From Actinomycetota bacterium (GTDB lineage: Bacteria > Actinomycetota > Acidimicrobiia > Acidimicrobiales > RAAP-2), in contig WLKR01000070.1 of NCBI GenBank assembly GCA_009701115.1, positions 1 through 6,189 on the forward strand: DNA of 6,189 bases. Reading direction: 5' to 3'. Under the pieces are notes generated by a model. The model saw only the letters and a program-made list of their open reading frames with translations. It was not told the origin of the DNA and did no database searches. Position 1 is the first letter of the stretch, and each line of letters begins with the position of its first letter. Position numbers and translations under genes: made by a program. This document shows positions 6,127-6,189 of this stretch, one piece after another.

Positions 6127-6189
6127 ATGAACGAGACCGCCCAGGAATGCTTCCGAGTAACGAACATGATTGGGATTGAAACAAAAAAC
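6127..6189 (+). CDS. Possible 5' end of a plus-strand gene, cut by the window edge
   Basis: An ATG at 6127 opens a frame of 21 codons that runs to the last base without a stop. It would be transcribed divergently from the membrane-protein gene. There is no ribosome site, and TTAAT just upstream is only a weak -10 match, so a leaderless start is possible but unproven. The frame is too short to identify and may be chance. Confidence 0.2.
   Translation, partial: MNETAQECFRVTNMIGIETKN

Noticed and set aside
5042..6155. Repeated 9-mer GAATGCTTC at 5042-5050 and 6146-6154
   Set aside because: It is too short to be more than chance, and the flanks do not match.

Overview
The window reads as a chromosomal fragment of a moderately GC-rich member of the Actinomycetota. 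The evidence is the left half: a qcrC-qcrA-qcrB cluster in actinobacterial order. It has a Rieske protein with three membrane segments, a cytochrome b with a PDWY version of the PEWY motif and a long hydrophilic tail, and a membrane-anchored C-terminus of QcrC. An Acidimicrobiia-like lineage is my guess and cannot be settled by eye.

Layout. Positions 1-303 hold the last 100 codons of qcrC, followed by complete qcrA (300-1238) and qcrB (1235-2761). The junctions are GTGA and ATGA 4-nt overlaps, so the three are translationally coupled. Together they encode the bcc menaquinol:cytochrome c reductase, which in Actinomycetota usually forms a supercomplex with the aa3 oxidase. Three bases after the qcrB stop, in the same frame, a membrane-anchored or exported protein begins (2765-3733). 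It looks like a divergent phosphodiester glycosidase (NAGPA-like) and probably shares the qcr transcript.

The right half is accessory. Two overlapping minus-strand genes (4861-4160, then 4179-3730) encode uncharacterised proteins that each carry two CxxC knuckles and look like diverged paralogues. Across a 215-bp divergent intergenic region (4862-5076) lies a plus-strand gene with a bacterial PH-like domain, probably leaderless (5077-5547). It converges on a minus-strand gene for a small membrane protein with three likely helices (6107-5544). The last 82 bases hold that gene's upstream region and possibly the start of a plus-strand gene.

Both convergent junctions (3730-3733 and 5544-5547) have the same geometry: the stop codons interlock within 4 nt and leave no room for a terminator. 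The respiratory genes are well understood. The glycosidase-like protein, the CxxC pair and the PH/membrane pair are the parts with unknown function. I see no RNA genes, insertion sequences, integrases or CRISPR array.
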